From: Luteimicrobium sp042670205
GTDB lineage: Bacteria; Actinomycetota; Actinomycetes; Actinomycetales; Cellulomonadaceae
DNA length: 64,000 nucleotides
Direction: 5' to 3'
Assembly: GCF_042670205.1 (NCBI RefSeq)
Contig: NZ_JBHUWD010000012.1
Coordinates: 25,223 to 89,222 of the forward strand
This document shows positions 27,301 to 35,700 of this stretch, piece by piece. The notes beneath the pieces were generated by a model. The model searched no databases. It was not told the DNA's origin and saw only the letters and a program-made list of their open reading frames with translations. The position numbers were made by a program, and so were the translations under genes. Position 1 is the first letter of the stretch. Each line of letters begins with the position of its first letter.

Positions 27301-29065
27301 CGCCCGGTCGATCATCCCCGACGCGTACACGAAGGACTGGTCGGACTACACGCTCGAGCTGGACGCCACGAAGACCGCCGGGTTGGAGGGCTTCCTCGTC
27401 GGGTTCGCGGCCACGGGCCCGAACAACTTCTTCTGGTGGAACCTCGGCGGGTGGTCGAACACCCGTCAGGCGCTGCAGAAGGCGGACGGCGGCTCGGCCG
27501 GCGAGGTCGACGCGGTCGAGGGCAGCACCATCACGACCGGGAAGACCTACCACCTCAAGGTCGTCGTCTCCGGTCGTGACATCAAGCTCTACCTCGACGG
27601 CGAGCTCCAGATGGACTACGAGGACGTCGTCGCGACGCAGGACGTCTTCCAGGACGTCACGCGCGACGCGTCCACCGGCGACCTCGTCGTCAAGGTGGTC
27701 AACACGTCCGACACGACACGCCGCACGGCCGTCCACGTCTCCGACGTCGGGATCCGCTCGACGGGCACCGCCACGGTCCTCACCGGCCAGCGCGACGACA
27801 CCAACACCAAGGCGAAGAAGACGAAGGTCGTCCCGGTCACCCGCGAGCTCACCGGGCTCTCGGGCGACTTCAGCTACGACTTCCAGCCCTACTCGGTGAC
27901 GTTCCTGCGCCTGCACACCGTGGACGCCGTCGCGCCGACGATCGACTCGCTCGACCTGTCGTCCGCCGGCGTCCGCGGCTGGCACGCCGACCCGGTCACG
28001 GTCACCGCGACCGCGTCGGACGACCGTGGCGTGGCGAGCCTCGAGACCCGGGTCGACGGCGGCGCCTGGGTGGCGTCGTCGTCCGTGTCGACGGCGTCGG
28101 TCCAGGTCTCTGGGCAGGGCGAGCACACCGTCGAGGTGCGCGCGACCGACGCCGACGGCAACGTCTCCGAGGTCCGCCCGGTGACGTTCGCGATCGACGC
28201 GACCCCGCCGATCTCCAACGCGACCGTCGACCCGAAGGCCCGGACGGTCACGCTCCGCGCCGCGGACTCGGGCGCGGGGACGGCGCGGGTCGAGTACCGG
28301 GTCGGGACGTCGGGTGCGTGGTCGACCTACGTCTCGCCGGTGAAGGTCGGCGCGGCGGCGACCACGGTCCAGTACCGGGCCGTCGACGCCGTCGGCAACG
28401 TCGAGGCGGCGAACACGGTGGTCGTGCCGGCCGCGGGGGTCGTCCTCAAGGCGACGTCGACCGCTGCGGTGGTGTCGCCTTCGACGGTGACGTTCGGGAC
28501 GTCGCCGAAGGTGACGGTCCGGGTGACCGGCGCGGGCGGGACGCCGACGGGGACCGTGCGCGTGACGGACGGGAAGCGTCTGGTCGGGTCGGCGACGCTC
28601 TCGAGCGGGCGCGCGTCCGTGACGGTCGCGAAGGACCTCGCCGTCGGGTCGCACACGCTCTCGGTGGCGTACTCCGGCGACAAGGCGTTCGCGGCGTCGT
28701 CGGACACGGTCAGGGTCACGGTGACCAAGACGTCGTCGCGCACGTCGGTGAAGGTCTCGCCGAAGTCCCCGACGCACACCCAGCGCGCGACGGTGACCGC
28801 GACGGTGAAGACCGTGGTGCCGTCGGGCTCGGTGACCGTCAAGGTCACGCACGCCGTGAAGAAGACGGTCGTGAAGCACGGGAAGAAGGTCACGACCACG
28901 ACGACGAAGACGGTCGTGTCGACGAAGGTCGCCCTGTCGAAGAACGGGACCGCGAGCGTGCGGCTCCCGAAGCTCGCCCACGGGACCTACCGCCTGACCG
29001 TGACGTACGGCGGCTCGGCGACGGCGACGTCGTCGGCCGCGGCCACGGCCCTCACCGTGCGCTAG
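24344..29065 (+). CDS. Secreted multidomain alpha-L-arabinofuranosidase, GH51
   Basis: 1573 residues. Signal peptide 1-36 (cut after AAPARA); an N-terminal lectin-like beta-sandwich (about 45-250); then the GH51 enzyme from about 385 (LYGIFYEDINYAADGGLY) with a CBM4/9-like insert (about 430-575). The catalytic (beta/alpha)8 part carries acid/base Glu743 (YIELGNEENN) and nucleophile Glu829 (VFLGEYAS). A concanavalin-like domain (about 938-1095) appears inserted in the C-terminal beta-domain, which resumes to about 1190. Two Ig-like modules and two Big3_5-type repeats (to 1573) form a tail shared with the next two proteins. It releases terminal L-arabinofuranose from arabinan or arabinoxylan outside the cell; exact linkage is not readable. 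Confidence 0.88.
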   Translation: MIVSHHRSRHKGPGAALGLGVALAVALGAVAAPARAADAPADPTAPSLPGVVDSFDDATLGGQWSILGEAASAWSLATNPGSLTLTAQPGDTYQTTNTAKNVFSVDVPDGDFTAVTTVHAPVAKVYQGAGLIAFDDLDNYVRSGLTYVGSLAPSGIAIENDIETGAAFTAASFGDRPGSQAETLRLQRTGDVVTTSYWDATTGAWVRTGSVTVSFDITHLGLYALAAQDGTTFPAVFDDFAYEAADGKDVVPTGTFTFLGGDGDQYLQTEDGRLGLTSTRPTNTLAFTATEVSEGAVTLASGEVPVVLGTGGTLAMGSVGQEPVPLRITDAGGGKVYLRTADSTGDDGYVGLADGLLAVGAKGDAVKLTVQQVKVTDGSSLDIDGDATSIQVADDLYGIFYEDINYAADGGLYAELVRNRSFEFNSSDNSGFTGMTAWSTLTRGEGAGSTATVGTGDARLGDDNRYFLTLTATGAGAGIQNAGDNSGFAIEKDGKYDFSVWARSATAQDLAVRLESKDGSAAYATGTVAVDGSDTWKKYTVTLTADVTTDAARLAVLAGAASTVRLDMVSLFPEDTWVGPVNGKSVLRKDLAQKIADLKPKFLRFPGGCVTDVGTFPSYAESGGADRKRMYQWKETIGPVEQRPTNANFWGYNQSYGIGYLEYFEFAEDLGATPLPVVTVGAQGCGSSLKGTTDAATVQRYVQDTVDLLEFANGDTTTEWGAKRAALGHPKPFGVKYIELGNEENNTEFEKNFPTFRAAVEAAFPGVTVISNSGPDDSGSRFDTLWAFNKQQKVAMVDEHYYNSPDWFLANADRYDSYDRSGPQVFLGEYASQGNTLWNSITEAAYMTSLERNSDVVQLASYAPLLSNEDYVQWSPDAIWFDNDESWGSPNYYVQKMFSNNLDAGDHVVPSTYTGPQVTPEPLGGGVFLSTWSTAASYDNVKVTSNDTGDTLFSDDFSGPSTWSPQSGTWAVSNGAYTQTSTSVTDARSIIPDAYTKDWSDYTLELDATKTAGLEGFLVGFAATGPNNFFWWNLGGWSNTRQALQKADGGSAGEVDAVEGSTITTGKTYHLKVVVSGRDIKLYLDGELQMDYEDVVATQDVFQDVTRDASTGDLVVKVVNTSDTTRRTAVHVSDVGIRSTGTATVLTGQRDDTNTKAKKTKVVPVTRELTGLSGDFSYDFQPYSVTFLRLHTVDAVAPTIDSLDLSSAGVRGWHADPVTVTATASDDRGVASLETRVDGGAWVASSSVSTASVQVSGQGEHTVEVRATDADGNVSEVRPVTFAIDATPPISNATVDPKARTVTLRAADSGAGTARVEYRVGTSGAWSTYVSPVKVGAAATTVQYRAVDAVGNVEAANTVVVPAAGVVLKATSTAAVVSPSTVTFGTSPKVTVRVTGAGGTPTGTVRVTDGKRLVGSATLSSGRASVTVAKDLAVGSHTLSVAYSGDKAFAASSDTVRVTVTKTSSRTSVKVSPKSPTHTQRATVTATVKTVVPSGSVTVKVTHAVKKTVVKHGKKVTTTTTKTVVSTKVALSKNGTASVRLPKLAHGTYRLTVTYGGSATATSSAAATALTVR
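28281..29062 (+). repeat. Long coding repeat, copy 1 (Ig-like/Big3_5 tail)
   Basis: About 780 bp encoding the last approx. 260 residues of the GH51 protein, nearly the same as 31851-32633 and 37481-38261. All copies include the Lys/Thr-rich insert KTVVKHGKKVTTTTTKTVV or a close variant. Confidence 0.85.
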
Positions 29066-29067
29066 CC

Positions 29068-29098
29068 GGGTGGGGCGCCCGCACCGGGCGCCCCACCC
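29068..29098 (+). terminator. Perfect GC hairpin after the GH51 gene
   Basis: GGGTGGGGCGCCCG (29068-29081) pairs with CGGGCGCCCCACCC (29085-29098), loop CAC. It begins three bases after the stop codon and ends before the ribosome site of the next gene, so it may separate or attenuate the two enzymes. Confidence 0.72.
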
Positions 29099-29129
29099 CC
29101 CTCAGGACTTCCTCGAAGGAGAACCACCC

Positions 29130-32100
29130 ATGTCAACCTCCGCACGGACCCGACGGTCCGCGTCGGCGACGGCGCTCGCGCTGGTCGTCGGCGGGCTCGG
29201 CGCCGCCCTGCCCGCCACGGCGCAGGCGGCCCCGCCGCTCCCGGCCCTCACGGCCGACCCCGCACCCGCCACGACGCTCGACGACGGCCTCGTCGCGTCC
29301 TACCCCCTCGACGAGACGTCCGGCACCACGGCGCACGACGCGTCCGGCCACGGCAAGGACGGCACCGTCGAGGGCGCCGTGTCCTGGAACGACGGCGAGG
29401 GCTTCGCGTTCAGCGGCGGCGCCTCAGGCTCGGGCAACGCCATCAAGCTTCCCGACAACCTGATCGCCGGCGACGACGACGTGAGCGTCGACCTCGACGT
29501 CAAGGTCGACCCGACGCTCAGCGGCAACTGGTTCCTGTTCAACCTGGGCAACGTCGCCCCGTATCCCGACGGCACCGGCTACCTGTTCGTCACGGGCAAG
29601 GACTCCTCGAGCCGGTACCGGGGCACGTTCGCGACCGGCGGCTTCGCCACCGAGCAGAGCGCCGCCCGCCCCGGCGGCCTGGCGACGGGGACGTGGAAGC
29701 ACGTCACGCTCGTCGTCGACGGAGGCACGACCGCCGCGCCCGGCAGCATCTCGCTGTACGAGGACGGCGCGCTCGTGGCCCAGCGGGTCAACGTCACGAG
29801 CTCGCCCGCGAGCATCGTGACGAGCACCCGGAACTACCTGGGCCGGTCCGCGTACGCGGGCGACGCGTCGTTCAAGGGCCAGCTCAAGGACGTGCGCGTC
29901 TACGACCGCACGCTCGACGCGGCGGAGGTCGCGTCGCTCGCGGGCGTCGCACCCTCCGACCAGGACGCGGTCACGGCGGCCGCCGCGGCGCTCGCCGTCC
30001 CCGACGCCGACGACGTGCGCGGCAACGTCACCCTGCCGACCGCCGGCGACCACGGCACCACGGTCGCGTGGGCGTCGTCGGACCCGGGCGTCGTCTCGAC
30101 CACGGGCGAGGTCACGCGGCCCGCGCACGGCACCGACGCGGTGGCCGTCACGCTCACCGCCACCGTCACGAAGGGCGACGCCACGGCGACGCGGACGATC
30201 CCGCTGACCGTCGAGCCGCTGCCCGAGCAGGAGGACACCACCGCCTACGTGTTCGCCTACTTCGAGGGCGAGAGCACCGACGCCGGCGAGTCGGTCTACC
30301 TCGGCGCGAGCCAGGGCGACGACGCGCTGCACTGGAACGACCTCAACGACGGCAACCCGCTGTTCACGTCGACGCTCGGCACGAAGGGCCTGCGGGACCC
30401 GTTCATTATCCGCTCCCACGACGGCGACAAGTTCTACCTCCTGGCGACGGACCTCAAGATCTACCCGTCCGGGAACTTCGCGACGGCGCAGCGCACGGGC
30501 TCGACGTCGCTCGAGATCTGGGAGTCCGACGACCTCGTGCACTGGTCGGACCAGCGGCACGTCAAGGTCTCCTCGGACTTCGCGGGGAACACCTGGGCAC
30601 CCGAGGCGTACTACGACGAGGAGCTCGGCAGCTACGTCGTCTACTGGGCGTCGAACCTCTACGACACCACGGACACGACCGGCCGCGACAACACGGCGAC
30701 GTACAACCGCATGATGTACGCGACGACGCGCGACTTCGTGACGTTCAGCGACCCGAAGCCGTGGGTCGACGTCAAGCGGGGCAGCGGCCTCGGCATGATC
30801 GACGCGACCGTGATCAAGGACGGCGACCAGTACTACCGCTTCGTCAAGGACGAGCAGTACATGATCCCGCGCGAGGAGAAGTCGACCGACCTCCTGGCGC
30901 CGGTGTCCGGCTCGCTCCCGACGACGACCTCCACGCCCTGGCAGCTCGTCAAGGAGAAGGTCGCCTTCGGTCAGCCCAACCAGTGGGGCGGGACGTTCAC
31001 GGCGGGCGAGGGCCCGACCGTCTTCAAGGCCAACGCGGGCGACGTCAACACGGGAGGCCAGGACACCTGGTACCTGTTCGTCGACCAGCCGAGCTACCAC
31101 GGCGGCAAGGGCTACGTGCCGTTCGTGACGACCGACCTCGACTCGGGCCAGTTCACGTCCGTGGCGGCGCAGTCGGAGCTCCCGACCAGCCCGCGGCACG
31201 GCACCGTGCTGCCGGTCACGCAGGCCGAGTACGAGCGGGTGCTCGCCGCGTACCAGCCGGACCTCCTCGTCGACGCGGTCGACCCCGTCACGACGACGAC
31301 CCGGATGGGCGAGGCGCCCGTGCTGCCGTCCACCGTGACCGTCCGGTACCACGACGGGTCCTCGAAGCAGGTCGCGGTGACGTGGCCGCAGGTCGACGCC
31401 GCGCAGTACGCGCAGCCGGGGACCTTCGAGGTGCGAGCGGACGTGGTGCCCGGGGCCGACGTCCAGGCGGTCGCGACGGTCACCGTGACCGACGCCGTCG
31501 ATCCGGTCGTCACGCTGACCACCACGCCCGGCCAGCCGTCGTCCGGCTGGTTCGCGACCGCACCGGTGACGGTCGACGCGACCGCCACCGACGACGGCAC
31601 GGTCGCCACGGTGGACACCTCGCTCGACGGCGGCCCCTGGGTCACCGCCGACGGCGCCACGGCCCACGTGACCGTGCCCGCCGACGGCCGGCACCTCGTG
31701 CAGGCGCGCGCGACGGACGCGTCGGGGAACATGTCCGCGATCGTGTCGCGTGCGGTCCTCGTCGACACCGGTGCGCCCGTCTCGAAGGCGACCGTGTCCA
31801 CGACCGAGCGGTCGGTCGCGCTCGCCGCGGCCGACGAGTGGTCGGGCGTGGCGCGGGTCGAGTACCGGGTCGGGACAGCGGGCGCGTGGTCGACCTACGT
31901 CTCGCCGGTGAAGGTCGGGCCGGGCGCGGCGACGGTGCAGTACCGGGCCGTGGATGTGGCGGGGAACGTGGAGGTCACGAACGCGGCTTCCGTTCCTGCC
32001 GCTGGGGTCGTGCTGAAGAGCACGTCGACTGCTGCGGTGGTGTCGCCGTCGACGGTGACGTTCGGGAAGTCGCCGAAGGTGACGGTCCGGGTGACCGGTG

Positions 32101-32636
32101 CCGGCGGTGTGCCGTCCGGGTCGGTGCGGGTCACGGACGGGAAGCGGCTGGTCGGCTCGGCGAAGCTCTCGGGCGGCAAGGCCACGGTCGGCCTCGCGGG
32201 CGACCTGGCGGTCGGGTCTCACACGCTGGTGGTCGCGTACTCGGGTGACAAGGCGTTCGCGGCGTCGTCGGACACGGTCAAGGTCAAGGTGACCAAGGCG
32301 TCGTCGGCGACTGCCGTGAAGGTCTCGCCGAAGTCCCCGACCCACACCCAGCGGGCGACGGTCACGGCGACGGTGAAGACCGTCCAGCCGACCGGCACGG
32401 TCACGGTCAAGGTCACCACGACGGTGAAGAAGACCGTGGTCACGCACGGGAAGAAGGTCACGACCACGACGACGAGGACCGTCGTGTCCCGGAAGGTCGC
32501 GCTGTCCAAGACCGGGACCGCGAGCCTGCGGCTCCCCAAGCTCGCCCAGGGCACCTACCGCCTCACGGTGAGCTTCGGCGGGTCGGCGACCGCGACGTCG
32601 TCGTCCGCCGCCACCACGGTCCGCGTCACGAGGTAG
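29130..32636 (+). CDS. Secreted multidomain GH43 glycosidase, probable alpha-L-arabinofuranosidase
   Basis: 1168 residues from an ATG with GAAGGAG 9 bases upstream. Signal peptide about 1-34 (ATAQA-A). LamG-type lectin domain about 50-270 (DETSGTTAHDASGHG), atrophied bacterial Ig domain about 276-367, GH43 five-blade propeller about 370-703, Big_4-like domain about 712-787, Ig-like modules, and Big3_5 tail about 961-1168. GH43 acids can be placed: Asp in GLRDPFIIR, Asp in MIDATVI and Glu in GEGPTVFK. The architecture resembles large bifidobacterial GH43 arabinofuranosidases that act on arabinan or arabinogalactan side chains. It is closely related to the first GH43 unit of the next gene. Confidence 0.85.
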   Translation: MSTSARTRRSASATALALVVGGLGAALPATAQAAPPLPALTADPAPATTLDDGLVASYPLDETSGTTAHDASGHGKDGTVEGAVSWNDGEGFAFSGGASGSGNAIKLPDNLIAGDDDVSVDLDVKVDPTLSGNWFLFNLGNVAPYPDGTGYLFVTGKDSSSRYRGTFATGGFATEQSAARPGGLATGTWKHVTLVVDGGTTAAPGSISLYEDGALVAQRVNVTSSPASIVTSTRNYLGRSAYAGDASFKGQLKDVRVYDRTLDAAEVASLAGVAPSDQDAVTAAAAALAVPDADDVRGNVTLPTAGDHGTTVAWASSDPGVVSTTGEVTRPAHGTDAVAVTLTATVTKGDATATRTIPLTVEPLPEQEDTTAYVFAYFEGESTDAGESVYLGASQGDDALHWNDLNDGNPLFTSTLGTKGLRDPFIIRSHDGDKFYLLATDLKIYPSGNFATAQRTGSTSLEIWESDDLVHWSDQRHVKVSSDFAGNTWAPEAYYDEELGSYVVYWASNLYDTTDTTGRDNTATYNRMMYATTRDFVTFSDPKPWVDVKRGSGLGMIDATVIKDGDQYYRFVKDEQYMIPREEKSTDLLAPVSGSLPTTTSTPWQLVKEKVAFGQPNQWGGTFTAGEGPTVFKANAGDVNTGGQDTWYLFVDQPSYHGGKGYVPFVTTDLDSGQFTSVAAQSELPTSPRHGTVLPVTQAEYERVLAAYQPDLLVDAVDPVTTTTRMGEAPVLPSTVTVRYHDGSSKQVAVTWPQVDAAQYAQPGTFEVRADVVPGADVQAVATVTVTDAVDPVVTLTTTPGQPSSGWFATAPVTVDATATDDGTVATVDTSLDGGPWVTADGATAHVTVPADGRHLVQARATDASGNMSAIVSRAVLVDTGAPVSKATVSTTERSVALAAADEWSGVARVEYRVGTAGAWSTYVSPVKVGPGAATVQYRAVDVAGNVEVTNAASVPAAGVVLKSTSTAAVVSPSTVTFGKSPKVTVRVTGAGGVPSGSVRVTDGKRLVGSAKLSGGKATVGLAGDLAVGSHTLVVAYSGDKAFAASSDTVKVKVTKASSATAVKVSPKSPTHTQRATVTATVKTVQPTGTVTVKVTTTVKKTVVTHGKKVTTTTTRTVVSRKVALSKTGTASLRLPKLAQGTYRLTVSFGGSATATSSSAATTVRVTR
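31851..32633 (+). repeat. Long coding repeat, copy 2 (Ig-like/Big3_5 tail)
   Basis: Second copy of the tail repeat, almost identical in long stretches to 37481-38261 and close to 28281-29062. Confidence 0.85.
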
Positions 32637-32648
32637 CGGCCGTCCACG

Positions 32649-32688
32649 ACTGCCGGGCGCGGCGTCCGAGTGCGCCGCGCCCGGCAGT
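32649..32688 (+). terminator. Strong hairpin with T-rich end after first GH43 gene
   Basis: CTGCCGGGCGCGGCG (32650-32664) pairs with CGCCGCGCCCGGCAG (32673-32687), plus an A-T pair, then TTCT. It is one of the best intrinsic terminators in the window. A further inverted repeat, CCGATGG (32698-32704) / CCATCGG (32713-32719), lies between it and the next gene. Confidence 0.8.
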
Positions 32689-32756
32689 TCTCGCACTCCG
32701 ATGGTGACGTTGCCATCGGTGCGTCCCACGCAGGGGGACCGATGAGAAGGGGAACG

Positions 32757-35700
32757 ATGAGAACGACGAGAAGAACGCTGGCGGCCGTGGCCGCCGCGGC
32801 GCTGACGGCCACCATGGCGCCGTCCGTCGCCCACGCGGCCGACGAGCCCGCGCCCGACGACCTGAGCGCAGGCCTGATCGCGTACTACCCGCTCGACGAG
32901 ACGGGCGGCACGACCGCGCACGACGCGTCCGGCCACGGTCACGACGGCACGGTCGAGGGCACCGCGTCCTGGAATGCAGGCGACGGCTTCACGTTCGGCG
33001 GGGGAGCGTCGGGCAGCGGCAACGCGATCAAGCTGCCGAACGACCTCCTCGCGGGCCAGGACGACGTCACGGTCGACTTCGACGTGTACGTGGACCCGAC
33101 CCTCACGGGCAGCTGGTTCATGTTCACCTTCGGCAACCCGACGGTGTACCCGAACGGCACGGGCTACCTGTTCACCACGGGCGCGGGCGGGACCTTCCGC
33201 GGGACCCTGGCCTCCGCGGGCTACACGACCGAGCAGAGCGCCAAGAAGTCCGGCGGCCTCGCGACCGGCACGTGGAAGCACGTGACGTACGTCGTCGACG
33301 GCGGCACGGAGACCGACCCCGGCTCGGCGCGGCTCTACGAGGACGGCGCGCTCGTCGGGTCGAACGACGCGGTCACGCAGACGCCGGCCCAGATCGGCGA
33401 ACCCGACGGCACCAGCACGCGCAACTACCTCGGACGTTCGGCCTACACCGCCGACCCGTCCTTCAAGGGCAAGATCCGCGACTTCCGGGTCTACGACCGG
33501 ACGCTCGACGCGGACGAGGCCGCCACGCTCGCCCAGGACACGGCCGAGGCCGGCGCCGACGCGGCCCTGGCCGCGCTCGACCTGGGCGACCTGTCCGGCG
33601 TGACCGACGACCTCACGCTGCCGACGACGTCGAAGGGCGCGACCGTGACCTGGTCGTCGTCCGACCCGTCGGTGATCGCGGCCGACGGCTCTGTGACGCG
33701 CCCGGCCGTGGGGGAGCCGGCCGCGACGGTCACGCTCACGGCGTCGGTCACCAACGGCACGGCGACGCGCACCAAGGCGTTCACGGCGACCGTCCTGCCC
33801 GACCCCGCGGCGTCGGACAAGGTCGCGTACGACGCCGAGCACGTCACGGTCGCGAACCTCGCCGCCGTGCGGGGCAACCTCACCCTGCCGACGGCAGGGC
33901 ACTACGGCTCGACGATCACCTGGGCGTCGTCCGACCCCGACGTGGTCTCCGCGACCGGCGAGGTGACCCGGCCGGCCTACGGCGAGGACGCCGTCGACGT
34001 CACGCTCACCGCGACCGCGACCCTCGGCGACGACGCGGCGCCCCGCACGTACACCGCGCACGTCGAGGCGATGCCGCGCCGCGTCCCGACGACGAGCTAC
34101 ATGTACGCGTACTTCACGGGCGACTCGCTCGCGGGCGAGAAGATCTACTTCGCCGCGAGCCAGGGCAACGACGCGCTCAAGTGGACCGAGCTCAACGGCG
34201 GCAAGCCGGCGCTGACCTCGACGCTCGGCACCAAGGGCCTGCGCGACCCGTTCGTCATCCGCTCGCACGACGGCGACACGTTCTACCTCATCGCGACCGA
34301 CCTCTCCATCGGGTCGGGGACGTCGTGGGGCGACTCGGTCCGCACGGGCTCGAAGAGCATCGAGGTCTGGGAGTCGAAGGACCTCGTGCACTGGTCCGAC
34401 CAGCGCCAGGTGAAGGTCGCGCCCGACAACGCCGGCAACACGTGGGCGCCCGAGGCGTACTGGGACGACGAGATCGGCGCGTACGTCGTGTTCTGGGCCT
34501 CGTCGCTCTACGGGGACGACGACCCGAACCACACCGGCACCAGCTACCACCGGATGATGTACGCCACGACGCGCGACTTCGTGACGTTCACGCCCGCGAA
34601 GGTCTGGCAGGACACGGGCAAGTCCCGCATCGACACGACCGTCTACAAGGAGGGCGACACCTACTACCGGTTCACCAAGGACGAGGCGAGCGCCGGCGGC
34701 TGCACGGACATCTTCCAGGACAAGTCGACCGACCTCCTGGCCCCCGCGGCGGACTGGACGATCCAAGACACCTGCATCGCGACCAAGGCCGGCCTCGTCC
34801 GCGCCGAGGGGCCGTCGATCTTCAAGGCCAACGAGGGCGACGTCAACGGCGGCGGGTACTACCTGTTCGTCGACGAGTACGGGTACCGCAAGTACCTCCC
34901 GCTGCACTCCGACAGCCTCGAGAACCCGGACTGGGAGCTGCCCGCCGCCTGGTCGCTGCCGGCTAGCCCGCGTCACGGCACGGTCATGAACCTCACGCAG
35001 GCCGAGTGGGACGGGCTCACGGGCACGACGACGGCGGCCGTCACCTCCACGACGAAGGTGAAGCTCGCCGACGCGACGGTCGAGGCGGGGCACGGCACGT
35101 CGGCCACGGTCAGCGTCAAGGCGTCCGACCAGGGGCAGGTCGCGGGCGACGTGACCGTCTCCGCCGGCGACTGGCACACCACCGCGCACCTCGCTGCCGA
35201 CGGCACCGTGACCGTCGACCTGCCCGCCGACCTCCCCGTCGGCCAGGCCGAGGTCGCGGCGTCCTACGCGGGCTACGGCGTCGTCGGCGCGAGCGCCGGC
35301 ACGGCGACGCTCACCGTGGGCGAGGCGACGGTCGACCCGGACCTCGTCGTGTCCTACCCGTTCGACGAGACCAGCGGCACCGTCGCGCACGACGCGTCGG
35401 GCCACGGCCTCGACGCCCAGCTCGTGAACGGCGCGGTCCCGTCCGCGGGCGGCGTCACGCTCGACGGCACGGACGACTACGTCGACCTGCCCGACGACGT
35501 CCTCGCCGGGCTCACGTCCGCGACGGTCTCGGTCGACGTCAAGATCGACCCGTCGCAGGGAACCCCGTACTTCGTGTACGGCCTGGGCAACACGAGCAGC
35601 GGCACCGGCAACGGCTACCTGTTCACCACGGGCGACTCCTACCGCACGGCCATCGCGTCGGGGAACTGGACGACCGAGCAGAACACCTCGTCGTCGTCGA

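Noticed and set aside
24365..28981. A 1538-codon open frame antisense to the GH51 gene
   Set aside because: The plus-strand product has signal peptide, catalytic residues and domains; the antisense product is low-complexity Arg/Val/Asp-rich sequence.
32698..32719. Inverted repeat CCGATGG/CCATCGG upstream of the double-GH43 gene as an operator
   Set aside because: It matches none of the three operator families and has no second copy in the window; it could be part of the preceding terminator region, so no regulatory claim is made.
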